A DNA stretch of 64,000 nucleotides from an uncultured Pelagibacteraceae bacterium (lineage in GTDB: Bacteria > Pseudomonadota > Alphaproteobacteria > Pelagibacterales > Pelagibacteraceae), in the NCBI GenBank assembly GCA_902587315.1, contig CACIKW010000001.1, positions 155,844-219,843 on the forward strand, given 5' to 3'. The notes under the pieces are model-generated. The model saw only the letters and a program-made list of their open reading frames with translations, was not told where the DNA came from and made no database searches. The position numbers and the translations under genes are program-made. Positions 1 to 10,840 of the stretch are shown here, in pieces (the first letter of the stretch is position 1; each line of letters begins with the position of its first letter).

Positions 1-1
1 T

Positions 2-643
2 CTTGGTACTCCATTATCAACGATTTTATTAACTGCAAAAGAAATTCAAAAAGAATTTGGAGATAATGTAAAAATCAAAAAAGATATAGATTTGTTAGTA
101 AGTCAAAGCAATAGATGTGCAGAGATTTTAAAAAAATTATCTATTAATCCAAAAATTGATGATGGATTTTTAGAATCACAACTAAATTTGCATGATTATC
201 TAAATGAAGTAGTAAGATCATATGAAGAAATAAGTAGTAAAAAATTTATACTTAATACAGAAAATTATAAAAATTCTATTAAAACTTTTAAATCGCCCGA
301 GATAATTTATGGCCTTAGAAATTTTATTGGAAATGCAAATAAATTTAGCAAAAATTTAATAGAAATTTATTTAAATAGTAACAAAAAATATACTGAAATT
401 ATAATTAAAGACGATGGCCCTGGCTTTCCTAAAGATTTGATTGAAAAAGATAGACTTGGTGAACCATATATAAGATCTGCTAGTCAAATAAATATAAAAA
501 AATATGGACTGGGCCTAGGAACTTTTATTGGCAAGACTCTTTTAGAAAAAAATTATGCAAACATAATTTTTAAAAATTCAAAAATAACAGGTGGAGCAGA
601 AGTAATTATAAAATGGGAAAATAAGGATTTAGCTAATATTTAA
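2..643 (+). CDS. regB: Sensor histidine kinase C-terminal part, RegB/PrrB/ActS-like (5' truncated by window edge)
   Basis: The frame is open from nt 2 ([16 protein letters not shown]..., resembling the RegB H-box region). HATPase motifs present: N-box [12 protein letters not shown]1 DDGPGFP, G2 [14 protein letters not shown]. Confidence 0.75.
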   Translation, partial: LGTPLSTILLTAKEIQKEFGDNVKIKKDIDLLVSQSNRCAEILKKLSINPKIDDGFLESQLNLHDYLNEVVRSYEEISSKKFILNTENYKNSIKTFKSPEIIYGLRNFIGNANKFSKNLIEIYLNSNKKYTEIIIKDDGPGFPKDLIEKDRLGEPYIRSASQINIKKYGLGLGTFIGKTLLEKNYANIIFKNSKITGGAEVIIKWENKDLANI

Positions 644-2436
644 TGAAATTTTTTTTTGTTATCAAATAATCCACTCAATTGTTCAATCATAACATCACCA
701 AGCTCTTGTACATCAGTTATCTTTATTGCTTTTTTATAGTATCTTGAAACGTCATGCCCAATACCTATTGCTAAAATTTCAACATCGGATTTATTTTCTA
801 TAGTTTGAACTACTTTTTTAAGATGTTTTTCTAAAAAGTCACCTGAATTTACAGATAAAGTTGAATCATCTACGGGAGCACCGTCAGAGATAACCATTAA
901 AATTTTTCTTTCTTCTTTCCTTTTAATTAATCTATTGTAAGCCCAAGTTATTGCTTCACCATCTATATTTTCTTTTAATAGACCTTCTTTTAACATCAAT
1001 CCTAGATTTTTTTTACTTTGTCTCCAATGTATATCCGCGCCTTTATAAATTATATTTCTTAAATCATTTAATCTTCCCGGATTTTTTGGTTTGCCTTTTT
1101 TATTCCATTCTTCTCTACTTTTTCCACCTTTCCAATTTTTTGTAGTGAATCCAAGTATTTCTACTTTTACTGAACATCTTTCCAATGTTCTAGATAAAAT
1201 GTCAGCGCATAAGGCAGCTATAGTAATAGGTCTACCTCTCATTGATCCTGAATTATCAATTAATAAAGTAACAACAGTATCTTTAAAATCATAATCTTTT
1301 TCTTTTTTAAACGATAATGAATTGTATGGATCAATTATAACCCTTGTAAGTTTTGCACTATCAAGAAGACCTTCTTCTAAATCAAACTCCCAAGCACGAT
1401 TTTGTTTTGCCATTAATTGTCGTTGAAGTTTATTGGCTAGTTTTATAATTAGATTTTGAAAACTCGTTAATTGTTGATCTAAAATTTTTCTTAATTTGCT
1501 AATTTCTTCTTGGTTTTCTAGATTTTCTGCATTTGCAACCTCATCAAACTGATTTGTAAATATTTTATATTCTTTATCATTAATTGTTTTGTTTATCTTT
1601 TGGATTATTTTTTCTGAACTTTCTTTTTCAGAGTCAGTATCGATAAGTTGCTCATCCATTTGGAAGTCACTTAAATCGTATTCACCATCAATGCCATTTT
1701 GGTCTTGTTGCTGCTCTTTTTTTTCTTGCTCACCTTCTTGCTGACTTTCATTTTGTTGGTTATTTTCATTACTTTCTTCATTCTTCTCATTATTTTCTTC
1801 TTCATCAGAATCTTCCGAATCAAATATTTTCATTTCTTGAAGTAATTTAGAAAATTTAGAATTATATATTTCTTGAATTTCTAGATTATTTTTTAAATCA
1901 ATTAAATGACTATCAAAGGACGATTTTAATTCTTTCTCCCAAAAACCTAATATTTCTTCTGACAATTTATTAAGTTTTATATTGAAAAAATTTTTTAGCA
2001 TGTAAAGCTCAAAAGCTTCGGCAATATTTACATCTTCTTTTGATTTGAGTTGATCTTTTCTCTTAAAATTTATTTTGTTTTTATAATTTTCATTAAAATT
2101 AAAGGATATACCTTTAAGCATTTTACTTCCCAAAAGTTCATACCTTATTTTTTCAGAAATATCATACAATTTTCTGCAAGATGATTTTTTTGGAATATTT
2201 TTTTGATATATTGCTTTGTTTGAAAACTTTCTTTTTAGTGCTTCCGAATCAGTTTCTGCTCTTAGCCTAATAAAATCATTTCTAGTATTTAAGTTATCTA
2301 ATTCAAAAAAATTATAATTTTTTGAACTCAAATTTTTTTTAAACTTTTCTTCTATTCTATTTTCATCGGATATAACTCTAACTGTTGAAATTAATGCTTG
2401 TTTAAATTTTTCTTTAATATTATCTTCTTTGTTCAT
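640..2436 (-). CDS. cobT: CobT-like cobaltochelatase subunit / VWA-domain protein
   Basis: Acidic/Gln-rich linker, VWA MIDAS motif [25 protein letters not shown]; adjacent to cobS. Confidence 0.88.
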   Translation of the reverse strand: MNKEDNIKEKFKQALISTVRVISDENRIEEKFKKNLSSKNYNFFELDNLNTRNDFIRLRAETDSEALKRKFSNKAIYQKNIPKKSSCRKLYDISEKIRYELLGSKMLKGISFNFNENYKNKINFKRKDQLKSKEDVNIAEAFELYMLKNFFNIKLNKLSEEILGFWEKELKSSFDSHLIDLKNNLEIQEIYNSKFSKLLQEMKIFDSEDSDEEENNEKNEESNENNQQNESQQEGEQEKKEQQQDQNGIDGEYDLSDFQMDEQLIDTDSEKESSEKIIQKINKTINDKEYKIFTNQFDEVANAENLENQEEISKLRKILDQQLTSFQNLIIKLANKLQRQLMAKQNRAWEFDLEEGLLDSAKLTRVIIDPYNSLSFKKEKDYDFKDTVVTLLIDNSGSMRGRPITIAALCADILSRTLERCSVKVEILGFTTKNWKGGKSREEWNKKGKPKNPGRLNDLRNIIYKGADIHWRQSKKNLGLMLKEGLLKENIDGEAITWAYNRLIKRKEERKILMVISDGAPVDDSTLSVNSGDFLEKHLKKVVQTIENKSDVEILAIGIGHDVSRYYKKAIKITDVQELGDVMIEQLSGLFDNKKKFH

Positions 2437-3410
2437 TTACTTTGAACATTTATCATGGATTCTGGCAAATCATCTCCGAAGCATCTTTGATAGTATTCAG
2501 CAATTATACTTTTTTCTGCATCATCACACTTATTTAAAAATGTAACTCTAAATGCATATCCATTGTTTTTGAAAATTTCAGAATTTTCGGCCCAATACAA
2601 AACTGTTCTTGGACTCATTACAGTAGAAATGTCTCCTGCAATAAAGCCCTTTCTTGTTAAAGAAGCTACTTTAATCATATTCGCTACTTTTTCTTTACCT
2701 TTTGTATTATTAAGATTTTTATTTTTAGCTAGAATTATTTCCATTTCTTTTTCTAAGCTTAAATAGTTTAAATTGGTTACAATATTCCACCTATCCATTT
2801 GTGCCTGATTTATTTGTTGTGTTCCTGAATAGAGTCCAGTGGTATCTCCTAATCCTATAGTGTTTGCTGTTGCAAATAATCTAAAATATTCATTTTGTTT
2901 CACAACTTTATTTTTATCCAAAAGTGTAAAAGATCCATCACTTTCCAAAATTCTTTGTAGAACAAAAAGAACGTCCGGCCTTCCAGCATCGTACTCATCA
3001 AAAACTAATGCAACAGGATTTTGAAATGCCCAGGGCAAAATTCCTTCTTTAAATTCTGTAATTTGTTTACCTTCTTTAATTATAATTGAATCTTTTCCTA
3101 TTAGATCAATTCTGCTTATATGTGAGTCCAAATTTATTCTTAAACAAGGCCAATTTAGACGTGCAGCAACTTGTGTTATGTGAGTGCTTTTTCCGGTGCC
3201 ATGATATCCATGAACAATTACCTTTTTATTATAATTGAATCCGCTCAAAATTGCCAAAGTAGTGTCTGCATCAAATTTATAATCTTTATCTATTTCCGGA
3301 ACTAATTCGTGTTTTTTTGAAAAAGCACTTACCTCCATATCGCTATCTATACCGAAAGTTTGTTTAACTGATATTTTAATATCTGGTTTTAAATTTAAAT
3401 TAGGTGTCAA
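2433..3410 (-). CDS. cobS: CobS-like cobaltochelatase subunit, MoxR-type AAA+ ATPase
   Basis: Walker [11 protein letters not shown], Walker [11 protein letters not shown]; CobS N-terminal layout. Confidence 0.9.
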   Translation of the reverse strand: MTPNLNLKPDIKISVKQTFGIDSDMEVSAFSKKHELVPEIDKDYKFDADTTLAILSGFNYNKKVIVHGYHGTGKSTHITQVAARLNWPCLRINLDSHISRIDLIGKDSIIIKEGKQITEFKEGILPWAFQNPVALVFDEYDAGRPDVLFVLQRILESDGSFTLLDKNKVVKQNEYFRLFATANTIGLGDTTGLYSGTQQINQAQMDRWNIVTNLNYLSLEKEMEIILAKNKNLNNTKGKEKVANMIKVASLTRKGFIAGDISTVMSPRTVLYWAENSEIFKNNGYAFRVTFLNKCDDAEKSIIAEYYQRCFGDDLPESMINVQSK

Positions 3411-3927
3411 TTTTTGTCCTATAAGTATTTTTTAGCTGGGTATAAGCCAATGTTATCACTTTTAGTTTGTCTTCATATTTTTTATTTCCAGCATTCATAT
3501 CAGGATGAAATTTTTTAACAAGTTTTTTAAATTTTTCTTGTACTTTTTTCCATTTTAATCCCACGGATATTCCCAATACGCTAAATGCTTTTATATCGTT
3601 ACTATCAAATTTAAATTTATTTAAATGTCCATTTTCAATTTTAAAATATGATGAATTTATTTCATCATTTAGTGCATTATTCCAAAGTATTTTAAAAAAA
3701 TTATCCGAGGAGCTAAAACCTTGAGTTGGTTTATGCCACGTCATATCAGACTTTAAAAAATTAAATATCTGTTGTTCATTCATATCTGAAAAATAATTCC
3801 AATTTTTATTAAATTCTTTAATGTGAGCTAAACATAGAAGTTTATATTTTTTACTATTATCTTTTTCGGTCGGAGCCTTGTATTCTCCAATTTTATAACA
3901 ATTTTCCCAGGCACATATATTTTTCAT
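3400..3927 (-). CDS. J-domain (DnaJ-like) protein
   Basis: C-terminal J-domain with HPD motif (VKKFHPDMNAGNKKYEDKLKVITLAYTQLK); usual alphaproteobacterial neighbour of cobST. Confidence 0.85.
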   Translation of the reverse strand: MKNICAWENCYKIGEYKAPTEKDNSKKYKLLCLAHIKEFNKNWNYFSDMNEQQIFNFLKSDMTWHKPTQGFSSSDNFFKILWNNALNDEINSSYFKIENGHLNKFKFDSNDIKAFSVLGISVGLKWKKVQEKFKKLVKKFHPDMNAGNKKYEDKLKVITLAYTQLKNTYRTKIDT

Positions 3928-3949
3928 GATATATATATTAATATATATT

Positions 3950-4216
3950 ATGGATATAAATCAATTAGTAGAAATAGTAAAAAAAAAAATAACAAATAAA
4001 TTAGATGTTGAGAGTATAACTATTGACGACAAAACTTTTTTACATGTAAATCACAAATCATTTAAAAAAAATAAATTTCACCTTAAGATAACAATTAAAT
4101 CTAAAGATTTAAATAACAAAAGTAGTTTTGATTCTACTAAAATAATTTATAAAATAATAGACGAAGAAATAAAAAAATATATACACTCTATTCAGATATC
4201 ATTTAAGAAGTTTTGA
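3950..4216 (+). CDS. Divergent BolA-family protein
   Basis: About 88 aa, BolA-like size and pattern (HLKITI...IYKIIDEEIKKYIHSIQI). ATG at 3950 preferred over the track start at 3926. Confidence 0.65.
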   Translation: MDINQLVEIVKKKITNKLDVESITIDDKTFLHVNHKSFKKNKFHLKITIKSKDLNNKSSFDSTKIIYKIIDEEIKKYIHSIQISFKKF

Positions 4217-5305
4217 TCTGAGAAATGAGGTTACTTTTTCAATTTTATAGTGTGAATTAGTAATAGGTTTTCCAATTTTTTTTATTAAAATCAAATTTAT
4301 TTTTGAAGAACTATTTTTTTTGTCTAGCAGCATAAATTTAATAATTTTTTTGATATCTTTAATATTAAAAAATTTGTTAATATAAATTTTAAAATTTAAT
4401 GAATTGATATGATTTATAATCTTGTTTAATTGTTTTTTTTGTAAAATATTTATATAATAACTAAACTTAATTGCGCTTAAGATACCAAGAATTACGGCTT
4501 CACCATGATTAAGTCTTTTTGAATATCCTTTGGTTGCTTCATAAGCATGAGCAAAAGTGTGTCCAAAATTTAAAACTTTTCTATAATTTTTTTCTTTTTC
4601 ATCATTCTCCACTACTTGTTTTTTTACTTTACAGCTATCCATTATAGCTTTTTCGATGAATGGACTTTCTAAGTTTAAAATTTTATTTTTATTATTATCA
4701 ATAAATTTAAAATTCTTAGTATTTGAAATTAATGCATGTTTTAATATTTCGGCATATCCACAAATAATTTCTCTCCTTGGCAAAGATTTTAGTAGATTTA
4801 TATCTGAAATTACTAAGTCTGGCTGATAAAATGATCCAATAAGATTTTTACCAAAATTATTATTTATGCCAGTTTTCCCTCCTATCGATGAGTCAACTTG
4901 AGCCAGTAAAGTACTTGGAATGTTAATAAATTTTATTCCTCTTTTGTAGATACTTGCCACAAAACCTGAAACATCTCCCGTTATTCCTCCACCCACAGAT
5001 ATAATACAATCGGTTCTGCTAAAATTCTTTTTTAAAATAAAATTTAAAATATTATTAACTACTGCTTGGTTTTTATTTTTTTCATTTGCATTAAAAAAAT
5101 ATATAAATTTTTCTTTGCATTTAATTCTATTTTTAATTATAGAAAATTTTTTTTTTGGGACATTCTTGTCCAAAATAATCAAACACTTCTTAAACTTAAT
5201 ATTTTCAATCTTTAAAATTGAAGAAATTTTTTTTATAATATTAGAACCTATAAATATTTTATATTTTTTAGATTTAGTTTTTATTGATAGCTTAGTTATT
5301 TTCAT
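4199..5305 (-). CDS. aroB: 3-dehydroquinate synthase
   Basis: SVGGGITGDVSGFVAS, STLLAQVDSSIGGKTGIN, NFGHTFAHAYE motifs; next to aroK. Confidence 0.95.
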   Translation of the reverse strand: MKITKLSIKTKSKKYKIFIGSNIIKKISSILKIENIKFKKCLIILDKNVPKKKFSIIKNRIKCKEKFIYFFNANEKNKNQAVVNNILNFILKKNFSRTDCIISVGGGITGDVSGFVASIYKRGIKFINIPSTLLAQVDSSIGGKTGINNNFGKNLIGSFYQPDLVISDINLLKSLPRREIICGYAEILKHALISNTKNFKFIDNNKNKILNLESPFIEKAIMDSCKVKKQVVENDEKEKNYRKVLNFGHTFAHAYEATKGYSKRLNHGEAVILGILSAIKFSYYINILQKKQLNKIINHINSLNFKIYINKFFNIKDIKKIIKFMLLDKKNSSSKINLILIKKIGKPITNSHYKIEKVTSFLRSKLLK

Positions 5306-5804
5306 ATAATGCTTTAATTTTTTTTGTTATCTCACTTTTTGAAAGATTTTCACAGTTTATTTTATAATTTGCCAAAGAGTATTTTTTTGATCTTTCAATA
5401 ATTAATTTATTAATTTGATTTTCTTCGAGTTTTATAGCCAAGGGTCTTTTTTTGCTATTATTAATTCTTTTCAATATTGTAGAAGAATTCCAATTTAACC
5501 ATACCGAAAGGTGATCCGATAAAATCTTCTTTCTTATTTTTTCATCAATAAAAGCACCCCCTCCTAATGAAATAATGATATTTTTTCTATTTAGAATCTT
5601 TAAAGTTTCGGCTAGTTCAATTTTTCTAAAATATTTTTCTCCTTTACTTTTGAAGATTTCATGAATTTTTGTTCCTTCTTTTTTTTCTATATGACTGTCT
5701 ATATCTACAAATTCTAAGCCTATTGTTTTTGATAATAAAAATCCTATAGTAGATTTTCCTGAACCCATCATTCCAATTAATACTAAACTTTTATTAGATT
5801 TCAT
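5292..5804 (-). CDS. aroK: Shikimate kinase
   Basis: P-loop GMMGSGKSTIG; SLGGGAFID; next to aroB. Confidence 0.94.
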   Translation of the reverse strand: MKSNKSLVLIGMMGSGKSTIGFLLSKTIGLEFVDIDSHIEKKEGTKIHEIFKSKGEKYFRKIELAETLKILNRKNIIISLGGGAFIDEKIRKKILSDHLSVWLNWNSSTILKRINNSKKRPLAIKLEENQINKLIIERSKKYSLANYKINCENLSKSEITKKIKALYENN

Positions 5805-5861
5805 AAGTTTCTATATTGAAAAAACACAAATATGTCTTATTTTGAAATTATCTAAGGTTAT

Positions 5862-6047
5862 ATGCAATTTTATAAAAAAACAAGGTCTGGTGTCTTATCG
5901 GGGTTAGGAAAATTACTTATTAAAATTATTATTGTTGGTTTAGTTTTTTTTATAGCAGTAGTTTTGATTGATAGGATAGATTTTCCTTCACCTAATAAAA
6001 AAATAGAAAAAATTGTTCCTAATGAAAATCTTAGAATCATTAAATAA
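5862..6047 (+). CDS. Small single-TM hypothetical protein
   Basis: 61 aa ORF with one hydrophobic helix (LLIKIIIVGLVFFIAVVLI); same strand and overlapping the next ORF. Confidence 0.5.
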   Translation: MQFYKKTRSGVLSGLGKLLIKIIIVGLVFFIAVVLIDRIDFPSPNKKIEKIVPNENLRIIK

Positions 6048-7770
6048 GTACAATATAATTTTTTTTTTAATTATAAATTTAGTTTCTTATAATTCCGTTG
6101 CAAATGAGCCAATAGATATTTGGAATATTGATCAAAAAAATACAACAGCCGAAAGTACAGGTCAGCCTATTAGTGAAAGTAATAATGAAAGCTCGATATA
6201 CAAAATGCAAACAAGCAAAACAACTGATATTCAAATCATAAAAGAAGAACCAACAAGTTATAAAAATATAAAACTTGCTGGCATATATGATCCAGAGGAA
6301 TTCGATCTTTCTCTCTATATGTGGACATATTCAAACGGAAAAATAATTAAATCTATATTAAATAAAATCGATAAAATTAACCTATCAGAAGACTCAATGG
6401 AAGTGTTAAATGTGGCATTGCTTACCAATTCTTATTTTCCAAAAAAAAATTTAACTAGTGAAGAATTTTTAAAATTTAAAAGTGATTACTTAATTAAAAC
6501 AGAAAATTTAAATTTAATCAGATTGTATTTAAGTAAAAACAAAGATGTAGACAACAAGGATACTTTAATTAAATATTATTTAAATGAACACCTATCCTCA
6601 GCAAATCTTGAAAAAGCCTGTGATATATTTGATGTCGTAAAAAATTATTCAGATGACTACATATCAAAGTTCCACATTTATTGTTTGTATAATTCTGAAA
6701 AAAATAATGAAGCTCAATTACTTTTTGACTTAAAAAAAGAGCTAGGATTAAAAGATAAGTTTTTTGAAAATAAATTCAATATTTTAATGGGTTATAATTT
6801 AGAAAATAATAATAAATTATCAGAAAAAAATATATTAGAGTTTCATTTGTCACACAGAACAAATAAAGATTTTTCTTATTCTCCAAATGAAAAAACTAAA
6901 AAAATAATTTGGCAATATCTTTCAGCATCAAATTTACTTGAGGAAACATATTTAGTTGATTTAGAAAATATTAAAAAAATAAAATTAATTGAAAAGGCTA
7001 CCCACGAAGGAAACTATAAAGAAAAAGATTTATTAGAACTTTATAAAAGGTTTCAATTTAGCATTGACCAACTCTTGAATTCAAGCGAGGTTTATAAATT
7101 GCTTCCATCTTATGAGGCCAGAGCCTTAATTTACCAAAAATTACTACTTTCAAATAGTGCCCAAGAAAAATTATTTTTATCTTCTAAATTAAAAGAACTA
7201 TTTATTAAAGATCAAATTGAAAACGCTTTTAATATTGAATTATCTAAAATACTAAAAGATATTAATACTGCAGATATAACATCTGAGTATTCCTTATTTT
7301 ATGAAAAAAATTTATTGGCAGAAAAGAAAGATGTTAAATTGACATTTAATAATAAAATAATACATCAATCAAAACTTTTAAAACATTTTATAGAAGACAA
7401 GGAAATAAAAAAGACCCAAAAAGAAACTAATGATTTTCTAAAAAAAATAAGAAAGAATAAAAAATACTATTTTACAACTAAAGATATAATTTTGTTGGAA
7501 TCCCTGAAATCTGATGGAATTGAAATAGATGAAAAAAATCAAGAATTGTATGAAAAAATTGATCCAGATATACCTTATGATATTCAGATAATGATAAATA
7601 ATAGGGAAACAGGATTATTTTTATTAAGATTAGTAGAAATTATTGGTGAAGATAAGCTAACCGATCTTGGAACTGAAACTCTTTATTTTATTGTAATTGC
7701 ATTAAATCAATTAAACCTAGATACATTAAGAGATAAAATATTACTAAAAGTTCTTCCTTTAAAAGTTTAA
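6022..7770 (+). CDS. Large putative exported protein of unknown function
   Basis: About 582 aa ORF; N-terminal signal-peptide-like helix (YNIIFFLIINLVSYNSVANE). Start at 6022 preferred over 6013. Confidence 0.75.
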   Translation: MKILESLNKYNIIFFLIINLVSYNSVANEPIDIWNIDQKNTTAESTGQPISESNNESSIYKMQTSKTTDIQIIKEEPTSYKNIKLAGIYDPEEFDLSLYMWTYSNGKIIKSILNKIDKINLSEDSMEVLNVALLTNSYFPKKNLTSEEFLKFKSDYLIKTENLNLIRLYLSKNKDVDNKDTLIKYYLNEHLSSANLEKACDIFDVVKNYSDDYISKFHIYCLYNSEKNNEAQLLFDLKKELGLKDKFFENKFNILMGYNLENNNKLSEKNILEFHLSHRTNKDFSYSPNEKTKKIIWQYLSASNLLEETYLVDLENIKKIKLIEKATHEGNYKEKDLLELYKRFQFSIDQLLNSSEVYKLLPSYEARALIYQKLLLSNSAQEKLFLSSKLKELFIKDQIENAFNIELSKILKDINTADITSEYSLFYEKNLLAEKKDVKLTFNNKIIHQSKLLKHFIEDKEIKKTQKETNDFLKKIRKNKKYYFTTKDIILLESLKSDGIEIDEKNQELYEKIDPDIPYDIQIMINNRETGLFLLRLVEIIGEDKLTDLGTETLYFIVIALNQLNLDTLRDKILLKVLPLKV

Positions 7771-7790
7771 ATTTTATATAAAACCATTTT

Positions 7791-8315
7791 ATGACAATAA
7801 AAACTATTTTAACAGAGCCCAATAAAATTTTAAGACAGATCTCAAAACCTGTAGAAAAAGTTGGAAAAGAAGAACAAATATTAATGGATGACATGTTAGA
7901 AACCATGTACAATGCTAAAGGAATAGGTCTTGCCGCAATTCAAATAGGAATTCCAAAAAGAATCATAGTTTTGGATATTTCAAAGGAAGAAAATGACAAA
8001 ACCCCAATGTTTTTTGTTAATCCAGTTGTAAAAAATAAAAATATAGAACTGTCAACATATGAGGAAGGATGTTTATCAGTCCCAAATCAATTTGCTGAAA
8101 TTGACAGACCAAGCGAATGTAAAGTGGAATACCTAGATTATAATGGGGAAAAAAAATTTTTAGAAGCAAAAGGCTTATTGGCCACATGTATTCAACATGA
8201 AATGGATCATTTAGAAGGTATATTGTTTATAGACTATTTATCGAAACTTAAAAAAACAATGATAATTAAAAAACTATCTAAACAGAAAGGCAAAGCTGAT
8301 AGAATAGTTGTTTAA
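7791..8315 (+). CDS. def: Peptide deformylase
   Basis: GIGLAAIQIG, EEGCLSVP, QHEMDHLEG motifs. Confidence 0.97.
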   Translation: MTIKTILTEPNKILRQISKPVEKVGKEEQILMDDMLETMYNAKGIGLAAIQIGIPKRIIVLDISKEENDKTPMFFVNPVVKNKNIELSTYEEGCLSVPNQFAEIDRPSECKVEYLDYNGEKKFLEAKGLLATCIQHEMDHLEGILFIDYLSKLKKTMIIKKLSKQKGKADRIVV

Positions 8316-8318
8316 TAA

Positions 8319-9248
8319 ATGAATAAAAAAATTGTTTTTATGGGTACATCAGATTTTGCCGTACCAATATTAAAATCATTATACCAGAATGGTTATCCTA
8401 TATCAGCTGTTTATACTCAGCCTCCTAAAAAATCTAACAGAGGTCAAAAAATTAATAAATCGCCAATTCATATTTTTTCAGAAACATTAAGCTACGAAGT
8501 TAGAACACCATTTACTTTACAAAACAATGATCAAGAAAAAGAATATTTTAAAAATTTAGAATTAGATTTGGTAATTGTTGTGGCTTATGGACAAATCATC
8601 CCTAAAAAATATTTAAATTTGAGTAAAAAAGGATTTATAAATATTCATGCTTCACAACTTCCAAAGTGGAGGGGGGCAGCACCAATACAAAGATCTCTTA
8701 TGAATTTAGATGAAGAAACAGGGATTAGTATAATGAAAATAAATGAGAAAATGGATGAGGGTCCAATCTATGATACCTTTTCTATGCAAATAGGAAAAAA
8801 TCAGAATGCTCAAGATTTATCTGAAAAATTGGCTAAACTTGCTTCAGAAAAAATTTTGAATTGCTTAGAAGATATTTTTGAGAATAAAGCTGTTTTTAAA
8901 AATCAAGATCATAACATTGCTACATACGCAAAGAAAATAAGTAAATCCGAAGGAAAAATTTCATGGAAAGAGGATGCAAATAAAATAATAGGAAAAATTA
9001 ATGGGCTGTATCCATTTCCAGGCGCTTGGTTTTCATACAAGGGTGAACGTTATAAAATTTTAAAAGCAGAATTTTCAAATGCAAAAGGCACTCCAGGAAT
9101 TATTATAAGTGAAAATTTTGAAATAGCATGTGGTGATTTTTCAATTAAATTGATTGAAATTCAACGAGAAGGAAAAAAATCTCAAAATATAAAAGAATTT
9201 ATTCTTGGTACTAAAATGAAAAAAGGTACAGATCTAAATAATGCATAG
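8319..9248 (+). CDS. fmt: Methionyl-tRNA formyltransferase
   Basis: FMGTSDFAVPILKSL, NIHASQLPKWRGAAPIQRS; follows def. Confidence 0.97.
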   Translation: MNKKIVFMGTSDFAVPILKSLYQNGYPISAVYTQPPKKSNRGQKINKSPIHIFSETLSYEVRTPFTLQNNDQEKEYFKNLELDLVIVVAYGQIIPKKYLNLSKKGFINIHASQLPKWRGAAPIQRSLMNLDEETGISIMKINEKMDEGPIYDTFSMQIGKNQNAQDLSEKLAKLASEKILNCLEDIFENKAVFKNQDHNIATYAKKISKSEGKISWKEDANKIIGKINGLYPFPGAWFSYKGERYKILKAEFSNAKGTPGIIISENFEIACGDFSIKLIEIQREGKKSQNIKEFILGTKMKKGTDLNNA

Positions 9249-9981
9249 ATATCAGGTTTTAATTGAATATGATGGTACAGATTTTTATGGTTGGCAAATC
9301 CAAAAAAAGGGAAAAACAGTTCAAAAATTAATTCAATTAATTATATCGAAAATTTTAAAAGAAAAAATAAAAATTATAGGCTCTGGAAGAACTGATGCCG
9401 GTGTCCATGCATGGGAACAGTCTGCTCATTTTGATTGTAAAAGAAAAATAGTTAATCACGATAAATTTATTAAATCTGTTAATTTTTTTTTAAATAATGA
9501 TTTAGTATCAATTTTAAAATTAAAAAAAAAAAACTTAAATTTTCATGCCAGATATTCAGCAAAGGAGCGTATTTATGAATATGTTATAATAAATAGATTA
9601 TCTTCACCATCGATTGAAAAAAACAAAGGATGGCATATAAGAAAAAATTTAAATTTAGAAAAGATGAAAAAAGGATCAAAACTGCTTGAAGGAACCCATG
9701 ATTTTTCCACTTTTAGAGCTACTAACTGTTATTCAAAAACTCCAATTAGAACGCTTAAAAAAATAAATATTAAAAAAATAAATTATAAAATTATTATTAA
9801 ATTTAAATCAGGATCTTTTTTAAGGAATCAAGTAAGATCAATGGTTGGTTGCTTAAAATATCTTGGTGAAAATAAATGGAGCCTAAAAAAATTTAAAAAA
9901 GTTTTTAACTCTAAAAGCAGAAGAGCATGTGCTCCTCCAGCACCACCTGAAGGATTGTATTTGGCTAAAGTAAATTATTGA
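9241..9981 (+). CDS. truA: tRNA pseudouridine(38-40) synthase
   Basis: GSGRTDAGVHAWEQSAHFD motif; follows fmt. Confidence 0.96.
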   Translation: MHRYQVLIEYDGTDFYGWQIQKKGKTVQKLIQLIISKILKEKIKIIGSGRTDAGVHAWEQSAHFDCKRKIVNHDKFIKSVNFFLNNDLVSILKLKKKNLNFHARYSAKERIYEYVIINRLSSPSIEKNKGWHIRKNLNLEKMKKGSKLLEGTHDFSTFRATNCYSKTPIRTLKKINIKKINYKIIIKFKSGSFLRNQVRSMVGCLKYLGENKWSLKKFKKVFNSKSRRACAPPAPPEGLYLAKVNY

Positions 9982-10826
9982 TTTTTTCTTACTAGAAATA
10001 CAAAAATTAATGAAGTAGCAAACATTATTAAGCTATAAGTTGCTGCAGGTATTACATATGCACCGCCACCAAAAAGACTAGTTCCAACAAATATAGCCAA
10101 TGTTCCATTTTGGAGTCCACATTCTATTGATATGCATTTTTTTTGTTCTGTTCCAGTACCAAACATTTGTGCAATATAAAAAGCAATTGTCATCATTAAA
10201 ATGTTTAATACTAAAGTAATAAGTCCAGCATCGGCGAAATAAGAAACAACATTATCTTTTTCTGCCAGAATAGCACCAAGCAATACAATTATAAACAAAC
10301 CCACTGAAATTTTTTTACCAATTGACTCAAATTTAATTGCAGCATTTGATAAAAGTTTTCTAAAAAGCATTCCGAATAATGTTGGAACAACAACAATTAA
10401 AAACATTGTTATTGCCATACTTACTAATGAAATATTTTTTGACAAATTTTCTGATTCTAACAGACTTAAAGAAGTTACTACTATAAATGGTACCGTTATA
10501 ACGCTTAACAAACTAATTATTGCTGTAAGCGAGATTGAAAGAGCAACATCACCTTTTGCGAAAGAAGTTAGTATATTTGAAGTTACCCCACCAGGTGCCG
10601 CAGCAATAATCATAACACCAATTGCAAGCTCTGGTGATATTGGCCATAATTTAACTAATATAAAAGCTACTAAGGGAAGCAATACTATTTGACATATCAA
10701 TCCTACAAAAAAATCTTTTGGTTGTTTTGCAACTCTCAAAAAATCTGCACCGGTTAATCCGAGGCCCAAGGTAAACATTATAAATGCCAGTGCCAAAGGT
10801 AGAAAAATATCTGTAATTATACCCAT
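9975..10826 (-). CDS. Bile acid:sodium symporter (BASS)-family transporter
   Basis: Multi-TM; LGLGLTGADF, AAAPGGVTSNILTSFAKGDVALSI motifs. Confidence 0.85.
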   Translation of the reverse strand: MGIITDIFLPLALAFIMFTLGLGLTGADFLRVAKQPKDFFVGLICQIVLLPLVAFILVKLWPISPELAIGVMIIAAAPGGVTSNILTSFAKGDVALSISLTAIISLLSVITVPFIVVTSLSLLESENLSKNISLVSMAITMFLIVVVPTLFGMLFRKLLSNAAIKFESIGKKISVGLFIIVLLGAILAEKDNVVSYFADAGLITLVLNILMMTIAFYIAQMFGTGTEQKKCISIECGLQNGTLAIFVGTSLFGGGAYVIPAATYSLIMFATSLIFVFLVRKNQ

Positions 10827-10840
10827 AAATTAAATTATCA

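Noticed and set aside
951-1294. ORFs of 64-67 aa antisense to cobT (and many similar 60-100 aa ORFs antisense to other genes, e.g. 2563-3024, 12288-12515, 49067-49411, 58498-59310, 62424-62732, 63188-63950)
   Set aside because: They lie wholly opposite well-supported coding sequences and have low-complexity F/L/S/I-rich translations typical of antisense AT-rich frames.
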